A stretch of DNA of 64,000 bases, from positions 1 to 64,000 of the forward strand of contig JAMWET010000829.1 in the NCBI GenBank assembly GCA_024036415.1. The letters are read 5' to 3'. This DNA is from Prochilodus magdalenae. Its lineage: Eukaryota > Chordata > Actinopteri > Characiformes > Prochilodontidae. Both the position numbers and the translations under genes were made by a program. The notes under the pieces were generated by a model, which was not told the DNA's origin, did no database searches, and saw nothing but the letters and a program-made list of their open reading frames with translations. Below are positions 10,607 to 21,839 of the stretch, one piece after another; position 1 is the first letter of the stretch, and the number at the start of each line of letters is the position of its first letter.

Positions 10607-13600
10607 CTGGCGAGTTGAGCACAGAAGATAGTGAGTGTGGCTGTTACGGTTACGTCAGTCCGCCCCACAGCAAAGATCCCGCTAACAGGAAACAGGCCAC
10701 TGCGCAGGTGGACAGGTGCGGAGGTTCAAACTGGACTATGAAGGAGACTGCGTGGAAGCAGCTTCCGGATGAAGTGATGACTGAATGAAGCCACATTCGC
10801 CTTTCCAAAATGGACAGCAGCCTAAAGTCACTGTCTGGTTTATGAGAAATGATATCTGATCGGCACTTTAGGACGCGTCTCATATGGAGCTGTATCTCCA
10901 ACCAAGTTACGGAGAACCGCATGGTGAGGACGTTTCAGATTCTGGAAGGAAATGGAGAACCTCTGTTCGTACAGTACCAACCCGACCCTTTGGAAAAATC
11001 AGTACCTTGTCTGTTTTCCCTTCCCGGGATCTGTCCGGACTGGAGTAGCCCCTTCAGCCTCTCCACCTCAGCCAGCGATGTGGCGTTTGCGATGGCGTTC
11101 TGTGGGCGAAGGCGGTTATTTAGCAATAACGATGCAGCACTGAATTAGACGCAACAAATTACTTAAAAAAATTTTTAAATAATTAATTAAATAAATATTT
11201 TAAATCTGTGCCTTGATTGCTTCCACGTCCGCCGCAGACGGCCCAGTCTTCTTTTTGTCAGCCTGCAGGCCGGCTCCCGGGGTGAACCTAAAAGCAGACA
11301 GCGGAACACAGACGAGATCTTAGAAGCGTGTCCCGGGAGGAGCTGCTTCCTCAGCCTTTTAACCAGCGTTCTTCCAATCAGAGTGTAGTATCTGGAGTGT
11401 CTTATCTGTGGTTAATAAACTGATACAAAAAGAGAAGTGCCCTGAGCCAGCTCTCCTGGAATGCACTGTTTATGGATTAGGATTTTATTCCTTATGGTTT
11501 GTGTGAAAAGCCAATTCTGATGAGCTGCACGGTTTGGGGTGGGCTCCAGAGCAGGTCATGGAGGTTATAGCCCAGTTCAATGAGTCCAGTGATTCGGAAG
11601 AGCTGTGCTTGGTCAAGGGGGTTTCGTCTTACGTTTTCGTGCGCTTGGCAATATCCTTTGCAAGCTGAGCACCTCGTTTGCCTTTGAACATTTTCTCAGC
11701 CTCTTGACGTTCCTACGGCGATACATCACAGAGTTAAAGTGAAAGCTGACAAACAGCACCATGACATGGACCAGGATGCGCCACTTTGAGCAACGACAGT
11801 TCAGAACCCCGGGCTCTGCAGGTGTCGTGCGTCAAACTCGGGAGCTGGTGTGCTTTCCTAGGGTCAGCTTACAAGGCCATTTTGTCTTCAATTCAATCGG
11901 TGATGGAGAAAGCAGCTGACCCTAGATCAGCACTCCAGCTCTGACCTGGCTCATACAAGACGGACAGTACCAGTCAAAAGTTCAGACACGGCTCCTCATA
12001 GCAGGTTCTCCTTCTTATTGTAAAGCTTCACTGTAGAATGACAGTGAAGAAACCAAACTATAAAATAGCCCTCATGGAATTATCCAGTCCACCTTAAAAC
12101 CCTCCACAATGGAATTATCCAGTCCACCTTAAAACCCTCCACAATGGAATTATACAGTCCACCTTAAAACCCTCCAGAATGGAATTATACAGTCCACCTT
12201 AAAACCCTCCAGAATGGAATTATATAGTCCACCTTAAAACCCTCCAGAGTGGAGCTGTACAGGAGGATGGAGCAGCTTCCTTACCCTGCAGTGGAGCTGA
12301 TAGAACAAGGTTTATTACTAAGCAGGTTTGGAGCGATTCTATTGGTCGGTCCCTCGTGAATATTCACTAACCTGAAAGGAGAACTAGAGCTTTTACACTG
12401 TGCAGAAAAAGACATCAAAGTTTTTACACCACTAAATATATATTAGAGGTGGAGATATGGAGGAGTACCATACTGTGTACATCAGGAGTAGATGTGGTGG
12501 ATCAGGATATGGACTGGGTCAGACCCTCCTCAGGTGGAGCTGTTCAGTGCACCACTGTAGAGTCTAAGATCACCAACACCATCCAGTTAGGATGGTGTGT
12601 CTAAACTTTTGACAGGTACTGTACAGTGTAGCACATGAGACAATGAACCTCCCACAGTAGCACTGATCCATCATACGTTTCTCAATCTGGTTTAGAGATG
12701 CACACACTTGCACACACTTGCACACACTTGCACACACTTGCACACACTTGCACACACTTGCACACACTTGCACACACTTGCACACACTTGCACACACTTG
12801 CACACACTTGCACACACTTGCACACGTCCTGAAAGTTACTATGCCCGGTAGCTACTGACATCAAAACCAGGATTCGAGATGGACCATACCTTTAGTTTGA
12901 CCTTCTGGAAGTCCAGAACACGTATTTGTGGAAGCTTGTTAATGACATACAGCCTGTAATGCTTCTTATTGGTCACTGGATTCCTTAAGAGACTGAAGGG
13001 AAAAGATAAATGTATAAATAACAAATAAAACTATATGCACAAATAAGCATACATATATACATATACATACATATACACATACATACATAATATATATATT
13101 TGTGTATATATATATATAACTGTGTATATGTGTCTGAGTAAAAAGGCCTAGAACACACTGCTCAGTCAATACCTGAGAAGAGTCAACGTCTTCACCGAAG
13201 CGAGAGGATCCAGATCGCCCTGTACAGGAATGACGAAGGACAATAAAGTATTGAGTATTAAAAACTGAACAACAGTTTGTGTGTGTTTATTTAGGCAGAG
13301 ATAAAAATTCAGATATCGGTGAGATATAAACTAGATAACAGATGTTATACCTTAAAGATAAATACTTCTACATAGAGACTGACCATTAGTGACTTAGGGG
13401 CTGATGCATCTCGTCTGATCCTCACTATACTGGGTGAGTGATACAGCGAGTGTGTGTGTGTGATCAGCGTAGGGAATTATCACCTACCAGCTCTTGGATG
13501 TTATTACTGGTGAGGATCAGCTCCTTCAGATTCGGCAACGACTGCTCCAGATTTTCCCCAATTCGGCTGCAACAACAGAAGCTTCAGTATCGGCTCACAT

Positions 13601-15885
13601 ACAAACCCATCTCCACGTCCGCATGGACACACTCCAACAACATAATACTCAAACTGGACAGGACTATAACAACCATTAGGGACAGCGTCCTTAACCGGAT
13701 TCTTTAATAACATAACCGAACAGCTGAAACAGGTCAGCATTACATCTGAGGCAACCAACGACCTTCAACCTCAACATCACACACAAACTCCAAACCTCAG
13801 CAAGCAAACTGCATACATGCATCACTGCTGTGTTGGGACGTTCCTCAAGGCACGGATGAAACGAGTCTTACTTTAATTCATCCCTGATTTCCTCACTTCA
13901 GAAGGTCAGGTCCACCTCCCTGTATCTACAGTGACAGTCATCAGCTCCACTGACCACATAGGACACTCTGTAGTTCTACAGGTCCAGACTGTAGTCCATC
14001 TGTTTCTCTGTGTACTGTATTACCCTGATCTTCAATGGTCAGGACCCCCACAGGACCACCACAGAGCAGGTATGATGTGGGTGGTGGATCATTCTCAGCA
14101 CTGCAGTGGCACTGACGTGGTGGTGGTGTGTTAGTGTGTGTGGTGCTGGACGCTGCCCACAGGATGCTTGCTCTGTGGTGGTCCTGAAGAACAGGGTGAT
14201 ACAGTATACAGAGACACAGGTAAGTCTACGGAGTGCCCTATACCGTCAGTGGAGCTGATCAGACGGACACCGAGCGTGGACCCGATAGTTTCATATTCTG
14301 TTATGACCGTGCATCAATTAATTCAGGTCCGCTCAGATAAAGAGAAGCTGGGAGCGGAAGGTTCTTCTCCTACCAGATGCGGTTGTTGTTCATCAGCACC
14401 GTCTTCAGCCTCTTAAGCAGAGGAAACCCGTCCAGCTTCCGGACCTCATTATCGGAGAAGTCGATGGTGTCAAACTGGTCCAGAGTGGCCCCCAGGTTTT
14501 CCAGCACAGGGATTTTGTAGCCTGAGACACACAGAGATGGAGAACCGGGACTTTACCGGAGAGCAGTAAAGCTACAGATCTCACAGATGCTGGACACAAG
14601 AACGTCCCCAAGTTCTAGAAGCTGCTCACCACTTCAGAATTAGCTTGAGCTAATCGTTTTCCCCTGGATTCGTTTTTTTTTTTGTTTGTTTGTTTGTTTT
14701 TTTGGAGATATCGTTTTCCTCCTACACTCTTAAAAAAAAAAATGGTTCTTCAAGGGTTCTACCGTAAAGGTATTCCTTCTATTTAGAACCATAAAATCTG
14801 TAAGGAACCATTCCATTCTTTGAATGGTCAAAAGGTTCTGCGGCTCGATGAATAAGCTGTATGTGTTTGTGTTATTTACAGAACCTACTATTTAGCACAA
14901 AGCAGGTTCTTCTTACAGAGTAGCTCGGTTCTTAAAAGAACAGTTCTTCAGGTTCTGTTCGCATCAAGCCTTGCAGATCTTCGAGACTCAAGGGTTCCTT
15001 AAGGAAGGTGACTTTTTTTTTTTTTTTAACCACAAGATCTTTAAAAGAACCATTTAAACCGTTCCATGGTTAGATGGTTCTCCTAATGTTATGGCTCTGT
15101 ATTTTTTTATTTTATATTAAAGATGGTTCTTTGGGTTCTATTAGCAAAGTTAACACCAAGTCCTGTGACTAGAGGCTTCTTTAGTAAAGTGATGCTACTA
15201 TTTAGAACCCTAAAGAACCAAACCATTCTTTGCATGTGCTTAATTGTAAACTCTTGTACGTGGATCTATTTAGAACCTCCTATATAGCAAACAGGGGGAT
15301 CTTCCTAGAGTACTGTTCTTTAAAAATAAGAAAACATGGTCCTTTGGGTTCTAAAAGCCATGGCAGTATCAAGCCTTGCAGATCTGGATGACTTGAGGGT
15401 TCGTTAGTACCTACACCTGTTTTATAGAGAACCACATACACCCAAACATTGCATGCTTAAGAGGTTCTTTAGAACCGTGGAGTACGTTCCGTGTATAGTT
15501 CTATACAGAACCTTTAACTTGGAGCACCAAAAAGGGTTCTGCTATTCTTACAAGCTTAATATCTTGAGAACAGCAGAACCCTTTCTGGCCCTACATAGAC
15601 CCACTTAGCATGCAAGGGTTCTATAAAGAAACGGAAACCGGGCCTTCACCAAGGAGCCCATGAAGAACCCTTATTTAAAGAGTCTGTGTAACGTTTGTAA
15701 ATGGCTGGAACCAGCTTGTGTTCCACCTTAAACGGTACTGCAGGTACACAGATTACTTAAGGTGGACCGGGAGAACCGGAGTGTGTTAGCGCAGGTCTCT
15801 CACCTCTCAGGTCCAGCTCTCTGTCTCGGACCGGGTTCGTGTACTGAGCGGCCTGTTCGATTAACTCTGCCGACAGCTTCACCAT
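10431..15885 (-). CDS. SNRPA1: SNRPA1, U2 snRNP protein A' (complete, nine exons)
   Basis: Leucine-rich-repeat protein of the U2 snRNP. It pairs with U2B'' and helps bind U2 snRNA stem-loop IV for branch-point recognition in the nucleus. Exons: 15885-15804, 14521-14374, 13566-13488, 13219-13173, 12983-12890, 11712-11633, 11287-11212, 11099-11006, 10606-10431. The joined frame is 876 nt, 291 residues. Signatures: MVKLSAELIEQAAQYTNPVR start, DFSDNEVRKLDGFPLLKRLK, NPVTNKKHYRLYV, DFQKVKLK, ERQEAEKMFKGKRGAQLA and NAIANATSLAEVERLKGLL, ending MHVNGS. It is longer than the human protein (255 residues as I recall) because of a Glu/Met/Gly-rich acidic tail in the last exon. Intron 7 uses a GC donor. 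The start is the only ATG giving the conserved N-terminus. Confidence 0.96.
11006..11099 (-). CDS. SNRPA1: SNRPA1 exon 8
   Basis: 94 bp. The acceptor is CGCCCACAG|AACGCC and the donor AGACAAG|GTACTG. It encodes NAIANATSLAEVERLKGLLQ then SGQIPGREN, a highly conserved helix of U2A'. Confidence 0.96.
11212..11287 (-). CDS. SNRPA1: SNRPA1 exon 7, ends at a GC donor
   Basis: 76 bp. The acceptor is GCTTTTAG|GTTCAC. It encodes FTPGAGLQADKKKTGPSAAD then VEAIK. The exon must end ATCAAG to join AACGCC of exon 8 in frame, and the bases after it are GCACAG, so the donor is GC rather than GT. No GT follows before an in-frame stop. Confidence 0.9.
11633..11712 (-). CDS. SNRPA1: SNRPA1 exon 6
   Basis: 80 bp. 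The acceptor is CGCCGTAG|GAACG and the donor GAAAAC|GTAAGA. It encodes ERQEAEKMFKGKRGAQLAKD then IAKRTKT, the basic segment after the LRR domain. Confidence 0.95.
12074..12248. repeat. 35-bp minisatellite, five units
   Basis: Five consecutive 35-bp units starting atggaattatccagtccacc occur at 12074, 12109, 12144, 12179 and 12214, with few substitutions, followed by a partial sixth unit. Confidence 0.95.
12701..12825. repeat. 10-bp repeat (cacacacttg), twelve units
   Basis: Twelve perfect copies of cacacacttg plus cacac. The perfect state suggests a recent expansion or a variable locus. It creates long reading frames on the minus strand (CKCVQVCASV repeats) that are not genes. Confidence 0.97.
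12890..12983 (-). CDS. SNRPA1: SNRPA1 exon 5: LRR cap
   Basis: 94 bp. The acceptor is TCTCTTAAG|GAATCC (AAG instead of the usual CAG/TAG) and the donor CTAAAG|GTATGG. It encodes NPVTNKKHYRLYVINKLPQI then RVLDFQKVKLK, the C-terminal cap of the LRR domain. Confidence 0.95.
13173..13219 (-). CDS. SNRPA1: SNRPA1 exon 4
   Basis: 47 bp, a very short exon. The acceptor is CCTGTACAG|GGCG and the donor CTTCTCAG|GTATTG. It encodes GDLDPLASVKTLTLLR, matching the LRR between NNS(L/I)xEL and NPVTNKK in the family. Confidence 0.93.
13488..13566 (-). CDS. SNRPA1: SNRPA1 exon 3: leucine-rich repeats
   Basis: 79 bp. The acceptor is TTGTTGCAG|CCGAAT and the donor GAGCTG|GTAGGT. It encodes CRIGENLEQSLPNLKELILT then SNNIQEL (residues about 77-103). 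It ends in phase 0. Confidence 0.94.
13926..14275. mobile_element. Foldback MITE copy 1 (SNRPA1 intron 2)
   Basis: The left arm contains cagctccactgaccacatag and gtagtccatctgtttctctg. The right arm has the inverse forms, near tggtggtcctgaagaacagg and gtcagtggagctgat. Same family as 21840-22560, 51005-51205 and 58170-58700. Confidence 0.8.
14374..14521 (-). CDS. SNRPA1: SNRPA1 exon 2: leucine-rich repeats
   Basis: 148 bp. The acceptor is GTGTCTCAG|GCTAC and the donor CATCTG|GTAGGA. It encodes GYKIPVLENLGATLDQFDT, then SDNEVRKLDGFPLLKRLK and NNNRI, the first LRRs (residues about 28-77). Confidence 0.95.
14720..15267. repeat. ggttct/agaacc-rich interspersed repeat (SNRPA1 intron 1)
   Basis: Many short copies of ggttct and agaacc in both senses, a pattern of a decayed palindromic DNA element. 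It is continuous with the 504-bp block that is duplicated 3.08 kb away. Confidence 0.6.
15268..15771 (+). repeat. 504-bp duplicated block, copy 1 (SNRPA1 intron 1)
   Basis: Near-identical to 18344-18847 at a constant offset of 3076 bp, from tttagaacc to ttaaggtggacc. Differences are scattered single bases. Confidence 0.92.
15804..15885 (-). CDS. SNRPA1: SNRPA1 exon 1 with start codon
   Basis: 82 bp of coding sequence from ATG at 15885-15883 to CTGAGAG|GTGAGA. It encodes MVKLSAELIEQAAQYTNPVR and then DRELDLR, the universally conserved N-terminal cap of U2A'. The sequence just upstream (15890-16050) is GC-richer and is the likely promoter region. Confidence 0.95.
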
Positions 15886-16075
15886 GTCGACGATTAAAAT
15901 CAGAAAAACAACCAAAACCGAGTGAATAAATCAGATAATCCGCATAAAGACCAAACCGCGGAGCTCCTCTCATTCACCAGCACGAACATACAACGCACAC
16001 GCTGCCGCCAGGAAGTAGCTTCAGAGCGTAGCGGCGCGCAGTGCTGCCCCCGTGTGGCCGGGAGGTCACAAATAC

Positions 16076-16364
16076 ACACACTGGCTGAGATCCAACTCCG
16101 TGTGTTTACACTCAGTGACCATTCTATCAGTTCCACTGACCATATAGGACACTCTAACAATGAATACAGGGGAGGGGAAACAGTGCAGTCGGCCCCTAAG
16201 TAGTGGGAGCAGTAAGGTGCAGTTGTGCGTATTTGGTGTAAATGTAAACATTAGACACTGTAAACACTGTACTTTGAATTTAGCAGCAGTACTAAGGTTA
16301 TCCAGTTGGTGGAACAATAGCAGTAGACAGTTGTTGTTTTTTTTTAATGAAAAAGGAAAAAGGT

Positions 16365-16416
<52 letters not shown>

Positions 16417-16770
16417 TGATTTCAGTTCAGTCACTAATGTGTTTGTTTGTTCAGACCAGACTCTGGTTGTTAAGGAGTCTGATGGCTTGGGGAAAGAAGC
16501 TGTTGTGACACTGACGTGGTGGTGGTGTTAGTGTGTTCGGTGCTGGTATGAGTGGATCAGACACAGCAGTGCTGCTGGAGTGTTTAGACACTGTGTCCAC
16601 TCACTGCCCACTCTATTAGACACTCCTACCTTGCTGGTCCACCTTGTAGATGGACAGTCAGAGACGATAGCTCATCTGCTGCTGTCATCCTCGAGTCCTT
16701 CATCAGCGGTGATAGGATGCTGCCCTCAGGACACTGCCCACAGGACGCTGTAGGCTGGACAGGTTAGTGG
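16076..16770 (+). mobile_element. Foldback MITE copy 2, interrupted
   Basis: 16100-16155 (ttctatcagttccactgacc) and 16505-16760 (gacactgacgtggtggtgg, gtgagtggatcag-like, tgtagatggacagtcagaga) are parts of the same MITE family as 21840-22560. The sequence between (16160-16500) carries a (gt)n(ga)n microsatellite. Confidence 0.7.
16363..16414. repeat. (GT)n(GA)n microsatellite
   Basis: About nine gt followed by about fourteen ga dinucleotides. Confidence 0.95.
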
Positions 16771-17149
16771 GGGGCGGGGTGGGGGCGATTCTGAATATAT
16801 ATAATCACTTACACTCGCTTTATATTGTGATTACATTGAGGGCAACCACCATTTGCAATGTAGAATGATCCAATAAAGAAATCAGAGATAAAAAAAAAAT
16901 AAAAACTAAATTTTAAAAAATCATAGAAATGCATTAATTAAAATTAATCAAAATAATTAATCAAAATATACTGTTAAAAAGTAGCCAGCCAATAAAATAA
17001 ATAAAACTAATAATTCATGTAAAACAACAATTAAATATCACAAAATTATATCAGTAGTTAAATCAAGTAAAACATGGAGGTGGCGGTTTCAGGCTGCAGT
17101 GGCTGAAGTATGAAACTGGACTTGCTGTCATACGGTGTTCGTCAAATGA

Positions 17150-17985
17150 GCACCCACATGAACTTCTTAGACATCCCATTCTAACACCATGGAGGTGAAT
17201 ATGGAGTTGCCTCCCCTCTTTGGGAACAGCCTCTGCTCCTCTGGGTATCTGTGCCCATTCAGTCAAAGGAGCATTTGAGAGATCAGGCACTGATGTAGGA
17301 CGAGTAGGTCTGAGGGTCCAGTTAATCTCAAAGCTAGAGGGGGTCAGGGGTCTGCACACCAAACTCCTCCACACCAAACATGCACTGGGACACAGTCGAG
17401 CTGGAATGTAACCGAGTATGAGGTCTCTGTGTGCTGTAGCATTAACATCATCCCTCACTGGGGCTAAGGGTCCGAGTCCAAACTCTGAACCCCCACCAAA
17501 CCCACCCCCAGATCATTATCCTCCCTCCACTTCACTGCTGGCGCTCTGCATTCCGGTAGGGAGCGTTCTCTTGGATTCATCCACCAAACCCAGATTATTC
17601 CATCAGACTGCCCGATAGTGATGGTGATCCATCACCCCAGAGAACACGGTTCCAGAGCTCCAGTGGTGGAACTTTACTCCTCTTTGGATCAACACCTGGC
17701 TTTGTACATAGTGACCTCAGGAGCTCCTGATACAGTCCTTGCGGTGATGTTGCTTCCAGAAGCAGGTTGGAATTTCGGCAGTGCGGCTGTGTGATTCTGC
17801 GTGGTCCACCAGCTGAGCTTACAGTCGTCCGGGGCAGCTCTAGCAGGGCAGATAGTTCAAACGCAGACTCGTGGCAAAGGTGGCGCAGTAACAGTGGTAT
17901 GTTTGACGTCCCTGAGCTCTCAGTACGACCCATTCTCCTAGCAGTGCTTGTCCACGGAGACTGCGTGGCCATGTACACCTGGTAG
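17150..17985 (-). mobile_element. Tc1-type transposon relic (second subfamily)
   Basis: The minus strand reads MGRTESSGTSNIPLL-like N-terminus, ELPRTTVS, PLELWNRVLWGD and, further on, a degraded D-E region, with shifts and stops. Sequence differs from copies A-D, so it is another subfamily. Ends are not clear. Confidence 0.75.
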
Positions 17986-18343
17986 ACTGAGCTCAGTAGG
18001 TGCTAGTAGGTGTAGGTACGGTGTGTAGTGTATATGTGGCAGAGGTCTTTTACAGAACAGCTGCCACATCCTAGGCTCACACGAGCGAACTCTAAGAAAC
18101 GTGTTAATGAAGTACACCTATTCTCCCAAATAGAGCAGGAGAGTGAGCCTCCAGCACACAGCCCTGCCTTCCACCTCATTTAACACTTCGGCTTCAGCTC
18201 ATCAGCTGATTATCAAAGCCCTAGTCAGGCGTTGTGAGAGTCAGATCCCTGCAGGGCTGAAGCCTTCCTGCTGAATGACTGACGGTAGGCTGTTCAGAGA
18301 TCCCACGCCCCCTGTAAAGTTTGGAAAAACTTTAGGAACCTTC

Positions 18344-18847
18344 TTTAGAACCTTCTACATAGCAAACAGGGGGATCTTCCTGGAGTACTGTTCTTTAAAA
18401 ATAAGAAAACATGGTCCTTTGGGTTCTAAAAGCCATGATAGTATCAAGCCTTGCAGATCTGGATGACTCGAGGGTTTGTTAGTACCTACACCTGTTTTAT
18501 AGAGAACCACAAACACCCAAACATTGCATGCTTAAGAGGTTCTTTAGAACCGTGGAGTACGTTCCGTATATAGTTCTATACAGAACCTTTCATTTGGAGC
18601 AGCAAAAAGGGTTCTGCTATTCTTACAAGCTTGATATCTTGAGAACAGCAGAACCCTTTCTGGCCCTACATAGACACACTTAAGCATGCAAGGGTTCTAC
18701 AAAGAAACAGAACCTTGGCCTTCACCAAGGAACCCATGAAGAACTCTTATTTAAAGGGTGTGTGTAATGTTAGTAAAAGCCTGGAACCAGCTTGTGTTCC
18801 ACCTTAAATGGTACTGCATGTACACTGATTATTTAAGGTGGACCAGG
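18344..18847 (+). repeat. 504-bp duplicated block, copy 2 (upstream of SNRPA1)
   Basis: Same orientation as 15268-15771. It is flanked by a roughly 80-bp direct repeat (18255-18323 and 18845-18931, gggctgaggccttc, gaatgactgatgg, ctgttcagagatc) that copy 1 lacks. Confidence 0.92.
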
Positions 18848-18849
18848 GC

Positions 18850-20160
18850 TGAGGCCTTCTAGCGGAATGACTGATGGTATGCTGTTCAGAGATCACACCC
18901 CCACTCCATCCCCCACCCCCCGTAAAGTTCCGAAGAACTTTTGCGTGCTTTAAAAGGGCAGATTTTTTGTAATCCCCGATCTGGCGACAAACCAGCCGAG
19001 GGTTATGAGAGAAGTAAGGCTCTTAAAGCGAGAGCAGCTTGCAATTAACTGTAATTCTATGAGCTATTTCATGGTCAATTTCACGGCCTTCCTCTTTAAT
19101 CAACATGGCTGCATATTACCCCTGAGGTTAAACAGCACACCGCCGCATCAGAACGCTCGGGCGGCTAGCCTGGCCTTCGTACCCAGGCCGAATCCATCAA
19201 ACGTAATTCATATCACACAAAACAGCATTTTTCCGACGGAAGCTTTCGGTCGCTGACTTGTCCCCAGGCCTGCTCCCAAATAACCTCGCCTGGTGCGGAC
19301 CTGGACGGAGGCCGTTACTTCAGGCTTTGACAAGTTCATAAAGAGGCAGGCAGATGGTGCTCAGCGCAGGTGAGGTGTGGGGGGACGTTGGTGTGCTGCC
19401 GCAGGACGATATATTCAGGAAAGGTGCAGCTGGACGGAAGCCAAGGGGACAAAAGAGCACCAGACGTTGTGTCTGGAGATTTACTCTCTCACAAACAAAG
19501 AGCTCCAACAGGCCTTCCAGGCCGATCACCGAATAAAAGTCCGATATGTCCAGCCTGGGTGGGAGAGGCGAATTAGACCGCGTCCCCTATAAATATACAA
19601 CCCATTCTTTAACACAAAGGAATATCAACATCTTCGCAGGCCTCTCTCGCCTCTTTTCTCCAGTCTGGCACTTTTCAAGCTCGCTTTCTCTCTCTCTCTA
19701 TCTCTCAGAGGAGCTCCGCCAAATTGTCTCTTTCAAACGTCCTTTTTTAAGTCGGCGGGGATTTGCTGAGGTGGTTCTGCTCTGTTGGGCTTGTTGTCCA
19801 GAAATAATGGATTTTTTTTTTCCTCCCTCTGAACAGACGAGCGGCCTATGAGGGCAGAAAGCATAAATACCCTGTGTTGTGCAGAAATGGAAAATACCTC
19901 AGGAATAGTAATCAGCGCAGCTTAGTCAGTCAGAGCCCTATTAAGAAGAACTGATATTAAAGGAATACATCACCTAAAATTGCACACGCTGCTGAAGTGA
20001 ATGGAAGCGAATGGTGATTATGATGGGAACGGTTTAATGAGCCATGCTGGCTTTTCCTTCATGGTTAGGGACGATGAGTGACCCTTCCACTGATGCAACC
20101 TGAAGAGCCCAAAATGGACTGAACTCCATATTGGGATTACATAACTCCATACATACACCG
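18850..20160. other. Intergenic sequence upstream of SNRPA1
   Basis: 19000-19860 is GC-balanced and holds only short open frames without recognisable domains. 19670-19720 is pyrimidine-rich (ctctctct). Confidence 0.4.
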
Positions 20161-20163
20161 ACA

Positions 20164-20815
20164 TACCAAAAGTCATGGAACAGCAATGTGTAAGCTGATT
20201 ACAAAGTGGTGTAACCTGAGGGCATGGCTTGGGAATGTTGTTGGGAAAGTTCCAAGGTGTATCATGTGAGAGAGACTGAACACTGGACAGCATGCTCATG
20301 GCAAGGAGACATGAATTATCGAACAAGGCATGATAGTGGAATGCCTCGACTCATGTGGGGCTCATGTCGGGCGAACATGCAGAACCAATTTTGGACAGCT
20401 TGGGCCTGAAGGCATTGGACTATAGATGGATTGGGAAGAGGTGCTACAGTGCAGGGAATGTCTCGTTCCATGTGTGGAAAATGGTTCCAGAGCAGATGTT
20501 AATGATTGGCTAAAAGGAGGGACCACATGTGGGCGTGGCCAAAGACCATAGTGTGAATGAAGTAGCTGAATCTGCAGGGGTATGGAAGCGTACGGTCATA
20601 CGGGTCTACCAGCAGTGGATAAAATCCCAGTCTACAGGGAATTCTCCTCGGAACTGTGCCAGGGAAGGCCTCCACCACATCTGGCCCAACTGAACAATTC
20701 TTGATGTAAGAATGTCTGAACATTGATGTGGCTACATCCAGAAACTTGTCCAGTACAAGCCAAACCCAGTCACCGCTGTTATCAGGAGGTGTTACACGCT
20801 ATTAGGCATGTCTCA
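20164..20815 (+). mobile_element. Tc1/mariner-like relic (third subfamily)
   Basis: 20540-20690 reads [20 protein letters not shown] then WIKSQSTGNSPRNC, a helix-turn-helix of a Tc1-like transposase; frames break around it. 20440-20760 matches 36375-36720 in inverse orientation. Confidence 0.6.
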
Positions 20816-20819
20816 GTCA

Positions 20820-21835
20820 CAGGTGACTCATGAGTTGTGAGCTTATAGGTTTTACTGGATGCCTAACAGAATCAATACTGACCTGCCCGTTCTGCAGCCC
20901 TATTCCAAACTTCTTTCTGATGCCCGAGTTGCTAAATCTTCAGAGTCTTTCTCCTTGCTCTTTCTTATCTACCCTTTTCCTCCTCTTATCCACTCATCTT
21001 CATTCCGATCTCCCTTCCTCCGAGCGATCAGACAGCTCTGAGAGCTGCGTAGCCATGATAACCATGGCAGCTTGATAACCTGAGGGCCTTTACAGTGGCT
21101 GGCTGGTGCCGACACATCAAGGTGATCCAACCCCTTCTACAGTGTCCTCTAGTCAAGTCTTTTAGCATTCAGGTCTCTGAGCAGATCTCCACTAGAAGGT
21201 CCTCGACTTGCACAGGCTAGAAAAAAAACACAGAGACTTGTGGGAAAAAAAAGTTCAGGAAGTTGGTGTGCAAACCAGACCACTTTTCAAAACAGGGTTC
21301 CGCAGTCCGGCCTGGCATCTTCAGAGCTCATATGCTCTTTGCATTAAGACAAATGCATCTTGCACGTTTACTGCAGTACAGTGGTGCTGTCTGATTCCAT
21401 GGCTCATCTGGGTCTAGAAGGACTAAAGCCATTATGTCCTTTCATGCTGCACAGCTAAACATAGTATCACCTGGTGCAGAGTGGCAGATTCCATTAGGCG
21501 CCGATTATTGTAATTACGTCCTTTCACATAGAGCAGCTTCTCAGTCTATAAAGTGAGAGTGTTTCTACTTCAGGAGTTCCCACCTCTTCGTTTAGGTCTG
21601 CACTGTACAGGTGACAGAGTCATATGAAGGTTCATAAAAGGGAAATACGAAGTCGTAAAGGTTCCTAACTGGTTCTTGGCCTGGCTTTTAGAGGTCACAC
21701 TTAGGTCTTAGTTCATTTTGAATAGCAGTAATTCCAAGACTAGTAATATATGTATATTTATTCATGAGTATATAGTCTACTGCTTCAGTCTCCCTGGGGC
21801 TGAGCAGCCTGAACAGTAAATAGTAGTAGGACTTG
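20820..21835. other. Intergenic, no feature recognised
   Basis: I see no conserved frame, RNA gene or clear repeat here. Confidence 0.4.
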
Positions 21836-21839
21836 TGAT

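Larger units (their letters stand above)
11713..12889 (-). other. SNRPA1 intron 5 with two minisatellites
   Basis: 1.18-kb intron holding a 35-bp array (12074-12248) and a 10-bp array (12701-12825). The rest is unremarkable. Confidence 0.7.

Noticed and set aside
10242..10631. 129-residue open frame on the plus strand
   Set aside because: It is the antisense shadow of the acidic last exon of SNRPA1 and its A-rich 3' UTR.
12570..12864. Cys/Val-rich repeat protein on the minus strand
   Set aside because: Produced by reading the 10-bp cacacacttg repeat; not a gene.
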